DNA of 37,360 bases from Geomicrobium sp. JCM 19039 (GTDB taxonomy: Bacteria; Bacillota; Bacilli; Bacillales; Marinococcaceae). The notes beneath the pieces were generated by a model. It was not told the origin of the DNA and did no database searches. It saw only the letters and a list, made by a program, of their open reading frames with translations. Below are positions 8,399-17,479 of this stretch, in pieces. Positions within the stretch are counted from its first letter, which is position 1. Every line of letters begins with the position of its first letter. Both the position numbers and the translations under genes were made by a program. The stretch is from assembly GCF_000698145.1 (NCBI RefSeq), contig NZ_BAXB01000032.1, positions 1 through 37,360 of the forward strand, in the 5' to 3' direction.

Positions 8399-9349
8399 AT
8401 GACGATCGCGTCGATGAAAGGAATTGTAAAACGGTACAAAAATCAAATCGTACTTGATTATATTGATCTGGAAATCCATGAAGGTGAGATTGTCGGGCTT
8501 CTCGGTCCGAACGGTGCAGGTAAAACAACGCTCATTCACGGGCTGATGGGCATTATTCCTATTGACCAAGGAACGATTCATCTTTTTGGAGAAGGAGGTA
8601 AAGTTTTTCATAATAAAAATAAGGAGAAGATGGGGCTTGTCACCCAGGATCTAACGGTGTTTCATGAACTTACAGCGAAAGAAAATCTCGAATTTTTCGC
8701 CGGGGTGTATGGACTTAAAGGAGAAGATAAGAAAAAGAGGGTGCAAGAGGCGTTAGCGTTTGTCGGACTCTCTTCAAAGGCGAAGCAGTCACCCAATAAA
8801 TTCTCTGGGGGCATGATGCGAAGGTTAAATATTGCTTGTGCCCTAACTCATCGCCCGAAATTTCTCGTCATGGATGAGCCAACGGTAGGGATTGATCCTC
8901 AGTCGAGAAATCACATTCTGGAGGCTGTGAAGAAGTTGAGAGATCAAGGTACGACAATTCTGTATACAACACATTACATGGAAGAAGTGCAGGCCATTGC
9001 TAGTCGAGTTGTCATTATGGACCAAGGTCAAATTATAACAGCAGGCTCAGTGGAAGAGCTAACTAAAAATATTCAGCATGAAGAAAAAATCCTCATTGAT
9101 GTAAATGACGTAACAAATGTCCCGATTCCACGCCTTGAAAAACTTGATGGAGTAAAACGCATTCATATGCAAGGCTCTACGATTCAAATTATATCTAGCG
9201 TTGGTGCTGGCAATCTGGATCGTGTGCTTTCCATTGTGAAAGAAACGACCGGAGTGGTCGGTATCCAAACGGAAAAGCCGAATCTTGAAGATGTGTTTCT
9301 CACACTTACTGGGAAACAGCTCAGAGACGGGGAGGATGAGCGGGAATGA
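8399..9349 (+). CDS. ABC-2 type transporter ATPase
   Basis: This is the ATP-binding subunit of a drug or lipid-type exporter, about 316 residues. Walker A (GLLGPNGAGKTT), Q-loop (LVTQDLTVF), signature (FSGGMMRR), Walker B (FLVMDEPTVGID) and the switch His (YTTHYMEE) are all intact. The C-terminal 90 residues form the extra domain common in the drug-export (DrrA/YvfR/LnrL) branch. The start is not certain: the ATG at 8399 has GGATGGTGA 5 bases upstream, while an ATG at 8387 lies inside that site. Its end overlaps the next permease gene (ATGA). Gene order with two permeases, a kinase and a NarL regulator resembles the lnr and yvf systems of Bacillus subtilis. Confidence 0.9.
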   Translation: MTIASMKGIVKRYKNQIVLDYIDLEIHEGEIVGLLGPNGAGKTTLIHGLMGIIPIDQGTIHLFGEGGKVFHNKNKEKMGLVTQDLTVFHELTAKENLEFFAGVYGLKGEDKKKRVQEALAFVGLSSKAKQSPNKFSGGMMRRLNIACALTHRPKFLVMDEPTVGIDPQSRNHILEAVKKLRDQGTTILYTTHYMEEVQAIASRVVIMDQGQIITAGSVEELTKNIQHEEKILIDVNDVTNVPIPRLEKLDGVKRIHMQGSTIQIISSVGAGNLDRVLSIVKETTGVVGIQTEKPNLEDVFLTLTGKQLRDGEDERE

Positions 9350-10074
9350 GAGAGCTTGTTACGATTCGATTTATTGGACTGCGAATGAGCCGTGATTGGC
9401 TTACGATGCTACTATTGCTCGTCATACCGATTGTGCTCGTCACAGTGTTTTCGATCGTACTTGGAGATGCACCTGGAAGTGATACGTTGTTGAGAAATGA
9501 GACGGTTGTTTTGCTCGTACTCGCTTTTCAGTTATTTGGCGGAGCAGTAACGATGAACTACGTGCATGGTGATCTCTTCTCAGAGTACAAATATCGACTA
9601 CGTTCGTTACCGATGAATACAACGCTTTACGCCTTCACGATTATGTTAGCCGGCATCCTCTATTCAATCGTTCTAGGTGCCATCCTCATTGGGTACACGA
9701 CCTTTATTTGGGACGTGAACTGGGGGAATTTTGCATGGTCAATGCTAGTCATTACACTCATGTCCGCGTTATCAAGTATTCTTTGTCTCGTGTTCACCTT
9801 CTCGGTGCGTAACTTTAAAATTGCTGAACGAATAAGTGAGATTTACGGTGTAGGGCTCATTTTACTAGCCGGCATGTTCTTCCCGATGCCAGACAATTCG
9901 CTCATTCATGGGTTTAATGAATACGTGAATCCGATTACGCTTGCCTATTCTTCCATTGATAATATGCGGAGTGGTTTAACGACGGAAGCGATCGTAGATT
10001 CAGGCCTTCTCTTTGGAATTATTGTACTTGTCTCAATTGCACTATTCCTGATTGGTCGGAGGCGAATGCCATGA
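9346..10074 (+). CDS. ABC-2 type permease, first subunit
   Basis: This is a membrane subunit of 242 residues with about six helices. The first (about residues 18-40) reads LTMLLLLVIPIVLVTVFSIV. A further hydrophobic core carries FQLFGGAVTMNYVHGD, and a late segment reads YGVGLILLAGMFFPMP, the pattern of ABC-2 exporters. It overlaps both neighbours by 4 bases, so it is translated with the ATPase and the second permease. The subunits are shorter than LnrM/LnrN (about 390 residues) and closer to YvfS in length. The substrate is unknown. Confidence 0.87.
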   Translation: MRELVTIRFIGLRMSRDWLTMLLLLVIPIVLVTVFSIVLGDAPGSDTLLRNETVVLLVLAFQLFGGAVTMNYVHGDLFSEYKYRLRSLPMNTTLYAFTIMLAGILYSIVLGAILIGYTTFIWDVNWGNFAWSMLVITLMSALSSILCLVFTFSVRNFKIAERISEIYGVGLILLAGMFFPMPDNSLIHGFNEYVNPITLAYSSIDNMRSGLTTEAIVDSGLLFGIIVLVSIALFLIGRRRMP

Positions 10075-10756
10075 CAATTTTTACCTTCGCGCTTAAACGC
10101 ACGTTAAGAGATCGAACGAACATTCTATTTTTGACACTGTTTCCCGTAGCTGCGATCTTTCTGCCCGACCAACAATATTGGCCATTGCTTCCACTTGGTT
10201 ATCAGTACTTTGGGGTGTTGATGTTATTTGTGAGCATTCGTCTTACGGGCATTATGCTTGACGATCGGCAAAAAGGAGTCGTCAAAAGGCTTGCCGCTGC
10301 ACCAGTTTCTCACTTTCAATACTTATGGCAAAACTTACTTGCATTTGCCATCATTATGTTCGTGCAAAACGCTATCTTCATTTATGGGGGATCCTTTATG
10401 GACATGAGCTCCACGATCCATGGCATTTGCTCCTGTTGTATACGGTGTTTACGTTCACATCGGTTAGCATTAGCCTCGCTTGGAACTCGTTTTATCGAAG
10501 CAAAGAATCGTCATTTCTTGTGTTTATGTCCGTCATTACGCTAATGGCAATATTGGGAGGCGTAATTTTTCCTGTAGAAATGTTACCCGACACCTTCCAA
10601 AAAGTAGCTGTAATCTTCCCGACATATTGGTTTGTAGAAGGCATTGAGTGGATTGTATTAGGGGAGAATACAGTGGATCTTCTTCTCATCTACAGCGTCT
10701 TAATGCTCTATGGGATGTTCTTTTTGATCATCGGCAGTGTTCGAAAAATTGGTTAG
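10071..10756 (+). CDS. ABC-2 type permease, second subunit (frameshifted)
   Basis: This is the partner permease, about 228 residues once repaired. The first frame carries MTIFTFALKRTLRDRTNILFL and a DDRQKGVVKRLAAAP loop, common in ABC-2 permeases. It then loses sense at the G5 run 10386-10390. Adding one G gives IYGGILYGHELHDPWHLL and leads into the second frame, with GGVIFPVEMLPDTFQ, PTYWFVEGIEW and the end SVRKIG. This is the usual ABC-2 ending, so the gene is complete apart from one base. The two permeases probably form a heterodimer with two copies of the ATPase. Confidence 0.8.
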
Positions 10757-10759
10757 GCT

Positions 10760-10789
10760 TAACCCCGCAGCTATTGAGCTGGGGGGTTA
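10760..10789 (+). other. Intercistronic hairpin between exporter and two-component genes
   Basis: TAACCCCGCAGCT (10760-10772) pairs with AGCTGGGGGGTTA (10777-10789), one mismatch, with a 4-base loop. It starts 4 bases past the permease stop. No T tract follows, so it is not a standard terminator. It could stabilise the upstream mRNA or reduce read-through into the kinase gene. Confidence 0.55.
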
Positions 10790-10824
10790 GACTGGTTATA
10801 GTATTCAGCAAAGGGGTGATGCGA

Positions 10825-11881
10825 ATGGTCAATGTTTGGCGCTTTATGAATATCTTTTTCTTAATTGCGTTATGGATTGGGCAAGGTGTTGATTTAAGTG
10901 GCTTTCTGTTCGTACTCATCTTTGCCGTTCTGATCAGCCTACGTTGGCGAATTGAACTGCCTGATTGGACAATCATGATTGACCTTTTACTATGTGTGGT
11001 GTTTATTCCTTTTTGGGATAGCAGTGCATACGGTCTTTTACTGCCCGCATTTGAAATGATGAGGCGGAAAAAAATATCGATATGTGATAATTGTTATGTT
11101 CATTTTAGTCGTCTATCAATTGGACTCTTTATTCTTATTATGGTTTCTGTTCCAAGCAGGTCTTTTTGGAGTGTGGACTGGTGAAGCGGATGTACAGCGT
11201 GCGGAATCGTTAAAAGAAGCAGATCAGGAGCGAAAAGCTCGTTATGAGTTAGAGGCAGTAAAAGAAGAATTGTTAAAGGCGAGTCGTGATGCCGCACACC
11301 TTGCAGAAGTGACGGAGAGAAATCGTATTGCCAGGGATCTACATGACCATGTCGGTCATGACTTAACGGGAGCCAACCTGGCGTTACAGGCATATGAGCA
11401 ACTTGAAGGGCAACAAGCGAAAGACATGTTAAACGAAGTGAGGCAGAGGGTTGAAAGAAGCACAGTAATGCTAAGAGACACCGTTCACGACATGACCCCG
11501 GTGACAAGAATAGGTGCCGATCGTTTAGAACAAATTACGGCAGAGTATCCTCGTATTCCGGTTTCGTTCCAAAAGACTGGCAACACAGAACAAGTGCCGA
11601 TTCATTTTTGGAGTTTGCTTGAACCGTGTTTAAAAGAAGCGCTCACCAACGTGTCTCGCCATAGTGATGCGACACGTGTTAATGTTCAGCTCGATGTGAC
11701 GGAGCGTTTCGTAAGGTTAAGTATTCAAGATGATGGTCGTGGTACAGAGCCAGCGGCTGAAGGAAGTGGGATCCGTAATTTGAAGTTGCGCGCACGTTCT
11801 TTTGGAGGTAGCGTATCCGTAAATGTGACTGATGGATACTTGATCGTTTGTATCTTGCCGTTAGAGGAGGATAAACTGTGA
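10825..11881 (+). CDS. LiaS/DesK-type sensor histidine kinase (frameshifted)
   Basis: This is a HisKA_3-family kinase of about 351 residues once repaired. The N-terminal 120 residues form several membrane helices (FMNIFFLIALWIGQGVDL, FLFVLIFAVLISL, IIVMFILVVYQ) with almost no extracellular domain. A coiled-coil linker follows, then the phosphoacceptor box RNRIARDLHDHVGHDLTG and an ATPase domain with ALTNVSRHS and IQDDGRG. The break lies in the A7 run 11068-11074: six A residues instead of seven gives RRKKYRYVIIVMF in frame. This is the one break needing a base removed (or two added). I chose the ATG at 10825, with AAGGGGTGA upstream. The end overlaps the regulator gene. Confidence 0.82.
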
Positions 11882-12501
11882 AGCTCTTGCTCGTTGATGA
11901 TGATCCGCTCGTTCGACAAAGCTTGCAACTCTTGCTAAGTAAAGAGTCTGATATTGAGGTTGTGAGTGTTGCTGCTGATGGGGAGGAAGCGATCGCTCAT
12001 TGTAGGGTGGACGTGCCCGATGTGATTCTCATGGATATTCGTATGCCGAATATGGATGGAATTACATGCACAGAACACGTGAAATTGTTATGGTCCAATG
12101 TGCGAATTATGATGCTTACTACGTTTAAAGATGAACAGAACATTCGCCTTGCTCTAAACGCTGGCGCGGTTGGTTATATTTTAAAATCAACACCCGTCGA
12201 TCAGATGGCTCAACAAGTCCGTGCGGTTGCCGCTGGTAGTTCGGTGTTAGACAACGATGTACTTAGAGAGATTATCGGGCCTAAACGAGCAGTTGGCGAA
12301 TCGTTTACTCAACTCACAGTGCGGGAAAACGAGATTGTCCAGGCGATTGCCCAAGGATTATCCAATCAAGAGATTGCTGAATCTTTGTACTTAAGCGTTG
12401 GAACAGTGAGAAATACACTTTCCGTCATTTTAGATAAAATGGAGCTAAGAGATCGAACGCAGCTCGCCATTCATTATTGGAAGCTCCGGAGGCAGGGGTG
12501 A
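11878..12501 (+). CDS. NarL/FixJ-type response regulator
   Basis: This is a response regulator of 207 residues, partner of the kinase upstream. The receiver domain shows the acidic pair in LLVDDDPL, the phosphoacceptor Asp in VILMDIRMPNMDG, the Thr in MMLTTF and the Lys in GYILKSTP. A LuxR-type helix-turn-helix follows (LTVRENEIVQAIAQGLSN, QEIAESLYLSVGTVRNTL). The GTG start at 11878 overlaps the kinase stop and has GGAGG 9 bases upstream. In related cassettes (LnrK, YvfU) the regulator activates the linked exporter genes, so a loop back onto the 8399 promoter is likely. Confidence 0.92.
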   Translation: MKLLLVDDDPLVRQSLQLLLSKESDIEVVSVAADGEEAIAHCRVDVPDVILMDIRMPNMDGITCTEHVKLLWSNVRIMMLTTFKDEQNIRLALNAGAVGYILKSTPVDQMAQQVRAVAAGSSVLDNDVLREIIGPKRAVGESFTQLTVRENEIVQAIAQGLSNQEIAESLYLSVGTVRNTLSVILDKMELRDRTQLAIHYWKLRRQG

Positions 12502-12580
12502 AGGTGGGCGCGCCTTACGCTCGCATTATGAGGTTTTCATGTTTAAGCCGTCCCACTCTACTTTCAATTTTCTTGCCAAA

Positions 12581-12632
12581 AATTCTCCCTCAATGTTTTC
12601 ACTTTTTAGGTGTCTACTTTGGAGGGAGAATT
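12581..12632. other. Long-loop hairpin downstream of the regulator gene
   Basis: AATTCTCCCTC (12581-12591) and GAGGGAGAATT (12622-12632) are perfect 11-base complements around a 30-base loop. The element lies in the segment absent from the 8157 copy. There is no T tract, and its function is unknown. Confidence 0.5.
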
Positions 12633-12782
12633 TCAGAGTCTTACGTGGCGATTTCGATAGTAAGAATGAATAATTAACATGAAAATCCCTACATGAAAGG
12701 AATGAATCCCCCCGTAGAGTCTTTTTACGTTGGGATCCATGCCAGATTTAAACGTAAATGCACAAAAATCCCCTCATACAAC

Positions 12783-12812
12783 AAAAACGAGACCCGAACG
12801 GGTCTCGTTTTT
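12783..12812 (-). terminator. Terminator of the SLC13 transporter gene
   Basis: A perfect 10-bp stem ACGAGACCCG/CGGGTCTCGT with an AA loop is flanked by A and T runs, so it can work in both directions. It starts 5 bases past the transporter stop codon and faces the regulator gene on the other strand. Confidence 0.9.
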
Positions 12813-12817
12813 CTGTT

Positions 12818-14289
12818 TTATAATCCGAATACAACAGGCATCCAGTAGTAGACAGCGAGTGTGATGATGACGATGGATGCAAGGTTAAGCCAAACACCGG
12901 CTTTAGCCATATCGCCAATTTCGAGATAACCGGCACTGAATACGGCTGTGTTCGGTGGTGTTGCAACGGGCAGCATGTAACAAGACCCAGCCGAAAGTGC
13001 AGCGGCAGCCATAAGTGGCAATGGATCGATGCCGAGTGCGAGTCCCATCCCGAGTGTAAGTGGCAGAACAAGGTTGGCAACGGCAGTGTTGGATAAGATT
13101 TCTGTAATCGCAAGTACGATGACGACTAAGAGCAAGATGATAAAGAATACTTCAAGCCCTTGAAGCATGCCGAGCAAGTCTCCGATATGTTCGTTTAGTC
13201 CAGACGAACTAAACCCGGCGGCGATCGCCATACCCCCACCGAAGAGGATAAGTACGCCCCAAGGGAGGCGGGTCATATCTTGCCATTCAAGAATACGTTC
13301 GCCTTTTTTGTTACTTGGAATAAAGAACAATAGCAAAGCTCCAAACACAGCGACGGATCCGTATGAATGAAATCAAGGTCTTCAATAAACGGTAATGTTA
13401 CCCATAGAAGAACGGTTAGACCGAAGGCAATGGATACCATAAACTCGTTGTAATTAAATTTGCCAAGTTTTTTCTTTTCTTCTTTAATAAAATCGATGTT
13501 TCCTGTGTTGCCTTCTTCATCATTTTTCGTAATTTTAAAGGCGATTCTCGTAAGGTAAAAGTAGAGAATGACAAGCATGAGAAGGGCAACAGGCCCTGCG
13601 AACATGAACCATTCAACAAAGGTAACGGTTCGACCTAATTGTTCATAGGCAATTCCGGCAAGAACAGCATTTGGAACGGCTGCGACGATTGTTGCTAGAC
13701 CACCAATGGTCGCGGCATAAGCGACGGAGAGCAAGATGCTTTTTGAAAATGATCGCAAGTTATCTCCGCTTAAGATTTGCTTGTCCTTCACTTCTTTAAT
13801 GAGGGCAACCGCAACGGGAAGCATCATGAGAGCAGTGGCCGCGTTCGATACAAACATTGAAATGGCAGCTGTCGAGATAATAATACCGAGAATGATTCGT
13901 TGGCTTTGTGAACCGATCATTCCGATAATACCCAGTGCAATACGGCGGTGCAAATTCCACTTTTCAATGGCGATGGCAATAACGAAACCACCGGCGTACA
14001 TGAAAATAACCGGGTTAGCGTAAGCGGAAGCAATCGTTCCCATTTCTGCTCCTTGAAGGACAGGGATAAGCACAATCGGCACGAGGGAAGCAGCTGCCAT
14101 CGGGATGGCTTCTGTAATCCAGAATGTCGCGACGAGCATCGTGACCGCAAGAACGACGCGGGGCTCATGGCCCATTATGCTATCAGGAATAAGGAAATAT
14201 GTAAGTAAGAATAAAGCTGGACCTAAAAATAAGCCAATCCTATTTCGCTTAGAATAGCTGGAGGATGGTGGGTTTGTTGTCTCGTTCAT
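12818..14289 (-). CDS. SLC13/DASS-family anion symporter (frameshifted)
   Basis: This is a sodium-coupled di/tricarboxylate or related anion transporter of about 490 residues once repaired, with 11 or more helices. Family landmarks include the N-terminal repeat MLVATFWITEAIPMAAASL, the first SNT-type motif in MFVSNAATALMMLPVAVAL, and a second one in EILSNTAVANLVLPLTLG. The LPVATPPNTAVFSAG segment is typical of the group. The frame breaks near 13358-13368, where one missing base (or a lost 4-base ATTC copy) would restore YGSVAVFGALLLFFIPSN. I chose the ATG at 14289, preceded by AGAGGTG. A perfect cre box lies 65 bases upstream, suggesting carbon catabolite control, which suits a malate/succinate-type importer. 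Confidence 0.85.
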
Positions 14290-14353
14290 AGAGCACCTCT
14301 TTCTTCGATTCAAACGATCGGTTCATGTTACAATGTTGGTAGTTCATGTTCAC

Positions 14354-14367
14354 TGAAAACGTTTTCA
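14354..14367. promoter_or_regulatory. cre box (CcpA site)
   Basis: TGAAAACGTTTTCA is a perfect 14-base palindrome and fits the CcpA consensus TGWNANCGNTNWCA at every position. It lies in the divergent gap, 65 bases before the SLC13 start and 113 before the aldehyde dehydrogenase start. Its closeness to the transporter promoter suggests it acts there first. Confidence 0.8.
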
Positions 14368-14479
14368 TTGAATAGTAAATCTTCAAGCATGAGAAGATCA
14401 TAATGTATTGTTTTAAAGAAATCAACATCTTTTTAGTGGAATTTTTAATTGTGATAAATACTAACAGAGGAGGCCTGTC

Positions 14480-15880
14480 ATGCAAGCGGATCTCAAAACC
14501 CAAGGTGAAGCTGAAGAAGTATTGAAAGAACATCAACAATTTTTCTACTCGGGTGCAACGAAAAGTATAGATTTTCGATTAGAACAGCTAAAGAAATTAA
14601 AGAAAATCATTCAAAATCAAGAAGAAGAAATCTATGAAGCGCTACAACTTGACCTTGGCAAAAACCAGTTTGAAACGTACTCGACAGAGATTGGCATCGT
14701 CCTTACAGATATTGAAGAAGCCATTCAGCAACTGCCGAAATGGGCAAAGCCTGAAAAAGTAAGAACACCGGCGTTTATGCAGCCGTCCAAAAACTACGTC
14801 GTGCACGAACCGTACGGAACTGTGCTTATTATTGGCCCCTTTAATTACCCGTTTCAATTGTTAATTGAGCCGTTAATTGGTGCAATTGCGTCAGGAAACT
14901 GTGCGGTGTTGAAGACGTCTGAGCATACGCCGGCAACGAGTCGACTCGTAAAAAGCATGGTGGAAAAGATTTTCTACAAAGAGTACATCCGCGTGATTGA
15001 AGGTGGCGTTGAGACGAATGCTTCTCTTATCCATGCCCCATTCGACTATATTTTTTTCACAGGCAGTACAGCTGTCGGCAAAATTGTTATGGAAGCGGCG
15101 GCGAAAAACCTCACCCCCGTTACGTTGGAGCTCGGTGGAAAAAGCCCAGCGGTCGTCCACCGAGATGCGAATTTGAAGCGAGCGGCAGAACGAATTGTGT
15201 GGGGGAAGCTGCTAAACAACGGTCAAACGTGTATTGCGCCTGATTATGTGCTCGTTCATGAGGATGTAAAAGAAAAGCTGGTTTTGCTTATGAAGAAGCG
15301 AATTGAAGCTTTTTATGGGACCGATATTCAGCATAATGCCGATTATGGCCGGATTGTGAATGACGGTCATTTTGACCGACTTGCTTCGCTCATTCATGAG
15401 GACGCAGACCATATTATCTACGGAGGTACAACTGAGCGAGGGGATCGTTATATCGAGCCGACGTTGCTTGACTTGCCATCACGGAAAGGCGCAAAGTCGA
15501 TGGAAGATGAAATTTTTGGTCCGATCTTGCCGATTCTCACGTATCAAGACTTAGATGTTGAACTTCGAGAGTTTCAACAGTTGCCAAAGCCGCTTGCTTT
15601 TTATTTCTTCTCCGAAGATGACGGTCTTCAAGATGATGTGATGGCGCGGGCGTCATTTGGGGGTGGTTGTGTGAACGATACGATCATGCATGTCGCAAAT
15701 CCGCATTTGCCGTTCGGTGGTGTCGGTGATTCGGGTATGGGTAATTATCACGGGGTGTATAGTTTTGAGACGTTTAGCCATAAGAAAAGCATTTCGAAGC
15801 GAAGTTCAAAAGTGAAAGTGTCGTTTATGTACCCACCGTACAAAAACAAGCTCGGTCTGATTAAGAAGTTCCTGAAATAA
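14480..15880 (+). CDS. Aldehyde dehydrogenase, class 3/fatty aldehyde type
   Basis: This NAD(P)-dependent aldehyde dehydrogenase of 466 residues oxidises aldehydes to acids. Nucleotide-binding and catalytic motifs are present: GPFNYPFQLLIEPLIGAIA near residue 120, FFTGSTAVGK near 195, the general-base Glu in LELGGKSP near 220, and the nucleophile Cys in NNGQTCIAPDYVL near 255. The short length (about 460) and C-terminal hydrophobic/basic tail (PPYKNKLGLIKKFLK) fit the class 3 group that includes YwdH and membrane-bound fatty aldehyde dehydrogenases. AGGAGG stands 9 bases before the ATG. The SDR gene starts 12 bases downstream, so the two are co-transcribed. Confidence 0.9.
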   Translation: MQADLKTQGEAEEVLKEHQQFFYSGATKSIDFRLEQLKKLKKIIQNQEEEIYEALQLDLGKNQFETYSTEIGIVLTDIEEAIQQLPKWAKPEKVRTPAFMQPSKNYVVHEPYGTVLIIGPFNYPFQLLIEPLIGAIASGNCAVLKTSEHTPATSRLVKSMVEKIFYKEYIRVIEGGVETNASLIHAPFDYIFFTGSTAVGKIVMEAAAKNLTPVTLELGGKSPAVVHRDANLKRAAERIVWGKLLNNGQTCIAPDYVLVHEDVKEKLVLLMKKRIEAFYGTDIQHNADYGRIVNDGHFDRLASLIHEDADHIIYGGTTERGDRYIEPTLLDLPSRKGAKSMEDEIFGPILPILTYQDLDVELREFQQLPKPLAFYFFSEDDGLQDDVMARASFGGGCVNDTIMHVANPHLPFGGVGDSGMGNYHGVYSFETFSHKKSISKRSSKVKVSFMYPPYKNKLGLIKKFLK

Positions 15881-15892
15881 GGAGGCGAACAG

Positions 15893-16975
15893 ATGGGCAA
15901 TACGTATTTGATAACGGGTTATCCTGGATTTATTGCGAGCAGAATTGTAAAAGAGATCATTCGTACGGAGCACGTGGACCATCTCTATTTACTCGTGCTT
16001 CCTGATATGAAGGAACGGGCAAAAGCGGCTGCCGAGTCGCTTTTGCTCTTTGAAAACCAAGTGACGATCGTTGAAGGAGATATTACGAAACGAGACTTCG
16101 AATGGACACGGGAGCTTTCGCATAATTTAAAACGTTCGGTTACGCATGTGTTCCACCTTGCTGCCATCTACGACTTGGCTGTGAAAAAGAAACAAGCTGA
16201 AGCCGTGAATGTGGATGGAACTCGTAACGTTAATCGTTGGACAGAAGATGTTAAGCAGCTGAAACGGTATGTGTATTTTAGCACTGCCTACGTTTCAGGC
16301 GACCGGAGAGGTACGATTTTAGAGAGGGAACTCGTTCGAGGTCAATCCTTCAAAAATCATTATGAAAAAACGAAATACGACGCTGAAGTCCTTGTGGAAG
16401 AAGTGAGCAAAACGATTCCTGCAACAATCATACGGCCTGGTATCGTGCGTGGTGATTCTGTGACCGGAGAGACGGCAAAGTTCGACGGTGTGTATTTTTA
16501 TTTGAACATTTTGGAGCGTTTCCGGCAGCTTCGTTTGCCACGTGTACCTCTCGTTGCAAGTAGCGAAGCGAAAGGGAATTTTGTGCCGGTTGACTACGTC
16601 GTCCGAGCGGCCGTGTATTTAGGGCATAAGGATGTTGGAACAGGCAAAACGTATCATCTTACCGACCCGAATCCGTTTAGTATGCGCGAAGTATTTCACA
16701 TGCTTTCTGAAGCTTATTTAGGCAAGGCGCCAAAAGCGGGAATCGCTTCAAAGCTAGCTGGCAACCGTTTATCTAAACCGTTAGAGAAGTATTTTCGAGT
16801 GGAAAAAGAAGCACTTGCTTATGCGGCGGTCGACGCCAATTACGATACCGAGCAAGCGGAGCGTGATTTACAGGGCAGTGGAATTGTATGCACTCCATTT
16901 AATGAGACGGTCGGTGCGTTGGTTCACTATTATCACGAGCATAAAAACGATCGAGACAAGCATATTCAACGATAA
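15893..16975 (+). CDS. Extended SDR oxidoreductase, fatty acyl-CoA reductase-like
   Basis: This is a NAD(P)-binding extended short-chain dehydrogenase of 360 residues. The dinucleotide motif is TGYPGFIASRIVKEI at the very start, the acidic strand end is VEGDITKRDFEW, the HLAAIYDL stretch matches the family, and the active-site pair is the Tyr and Lys of HYEKTKYDAE. RPGIVRGDSVTGET and NFVPVDYVVRA are typical of the NAD_binding_4 (male sterility/fatty acyl reductase) and related thioester reductase domains. AGGAGG precedes the ATG by 7 bases. Beside a fatty-aldehyde-type dehydrogenase this suggests interconversion of acyl thioesters, aldehydes and acids or alcohols; the direction is inference. 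Confidence 0.85.
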   Translation: MGNTYLITGYPGFIASRIVKEIIRTEHVDHLYLLVLPDMKERAKAAAESLLLFENQVTIVEGDITKRDFEWTRELSHNLKRSVTHVFHLAAIYDLAVKKKQAEAVNVDGTRNVNRWTEDVKQLKRYVYFSTAYVSGDRRGTILERELVRGQSFKNHYEKTKYDAEVLVEEVSKTIPATIIRPGIVRGDSVTGETAKFDGVYFYLNILERFRQLRLPRVPLVASSEAKGNFVPVDYVVRAAVYLGHKDVGTGKTYHLTDPNPFSMREVFHMLSEAYLGKAPKAGIASKLAGNRLSKPLEKYFRVEKEALAYAAVDANYDTEQAERDLQGSGIVCTPFNETVGALVHYYHEHKNDRDKHIQR

Positions 16976-16987
16976 CGGGGGGAGACG

Positions 16988-17479
16988 ATGAAGCGAAATA
17001 GGCTACGATTCATTCTCCCACTCGTGGTGGTGCTAGCATTGATTTTTGTTAGCTCTACGATGTCTTATGAGACGCAAGATATTCGGCCTTTACTTGCCAG
17101 CCTTCCTGGTCTAGGGTTGTTCAGTCAAACGTTTGGGTGGGTGTCGTTTACATATGGAGCAAGTGTGATTAGCATTGAAGCGTTAGGCGCGGCAGGGTTT
17201 ATTGAATTTTTTGTCCGCAAAGGGACGCACGTTGTGGTCTTTGCCGTGCTCGCGTTTCTCGTCTACCGACTTTTTAAAGGGATCGGTTGGACAACAATGA
17301 AAAGTACTTCAATTACGATGCTCATCGGTGTTGGCGTTGCAACGTTTGATGAAACGAGACAAGCCTTTCATCCAGACCGAAGTGGGATGTGGCAAGATGT
17401 ACTTCTAGATACAATCGGGGTCGTTATTGGTCTCGTGATTGCCATACAGTTTTATCGAAAAAGAGGGGGAAAACGATGA
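16988..17479 (+). CDS. VanZ family membrane protein
   Basis: This is a small integral membrane protein of 163 residues with four helices. VanZ-family marks are the start FILPLVVVLALIFVSSTMS, the conserved RKGTHVVVFAVLAFLVYRL segment, and the block DETRQAFHPDRSGMWQDVLLDTIGVVIG. The founding member gives low-level teicoplanin resistance; most relatives have unknown roles at the cell envelope. It starts 12 bases past the SDR gene and overlaps the MazG-like gene by 4 bases, so it belongs to the same operon. Confidence 0.9.
   Translation: MKRNRLRFILPLVVVLALIFVSSTMSYETQDIRPLLASLPGLGLFSQTFGWVSFTYGASVISIEALGAAGFIEFFVRKGTHVVVFAVLAFLVYRLFKGIGWTTMKSTSITMLIGVGVATFDETRQAFHPDRSGMWQDVLLDTIGVVIGLVIAIQFYRKRGGKR

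Larger units (their letters stand above)
12529..12882. repeat. Parent copy of the cassette-flanking repeat
   Basis: This is the fuller counterpart of 8157-8294. It includes the shared left block (12529-12553), about 155 bases not present in the other copy, the shared CCCCGTAGAG block (from 12710), a terminator and the last codons of the SLC13 gene. Together with 8157-8294 it brackets the ABC/two-component cassette. The 316-base gap 12502-12817 holds nothing else except the hairpin at 12581-12632. Confidence 0.7.
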
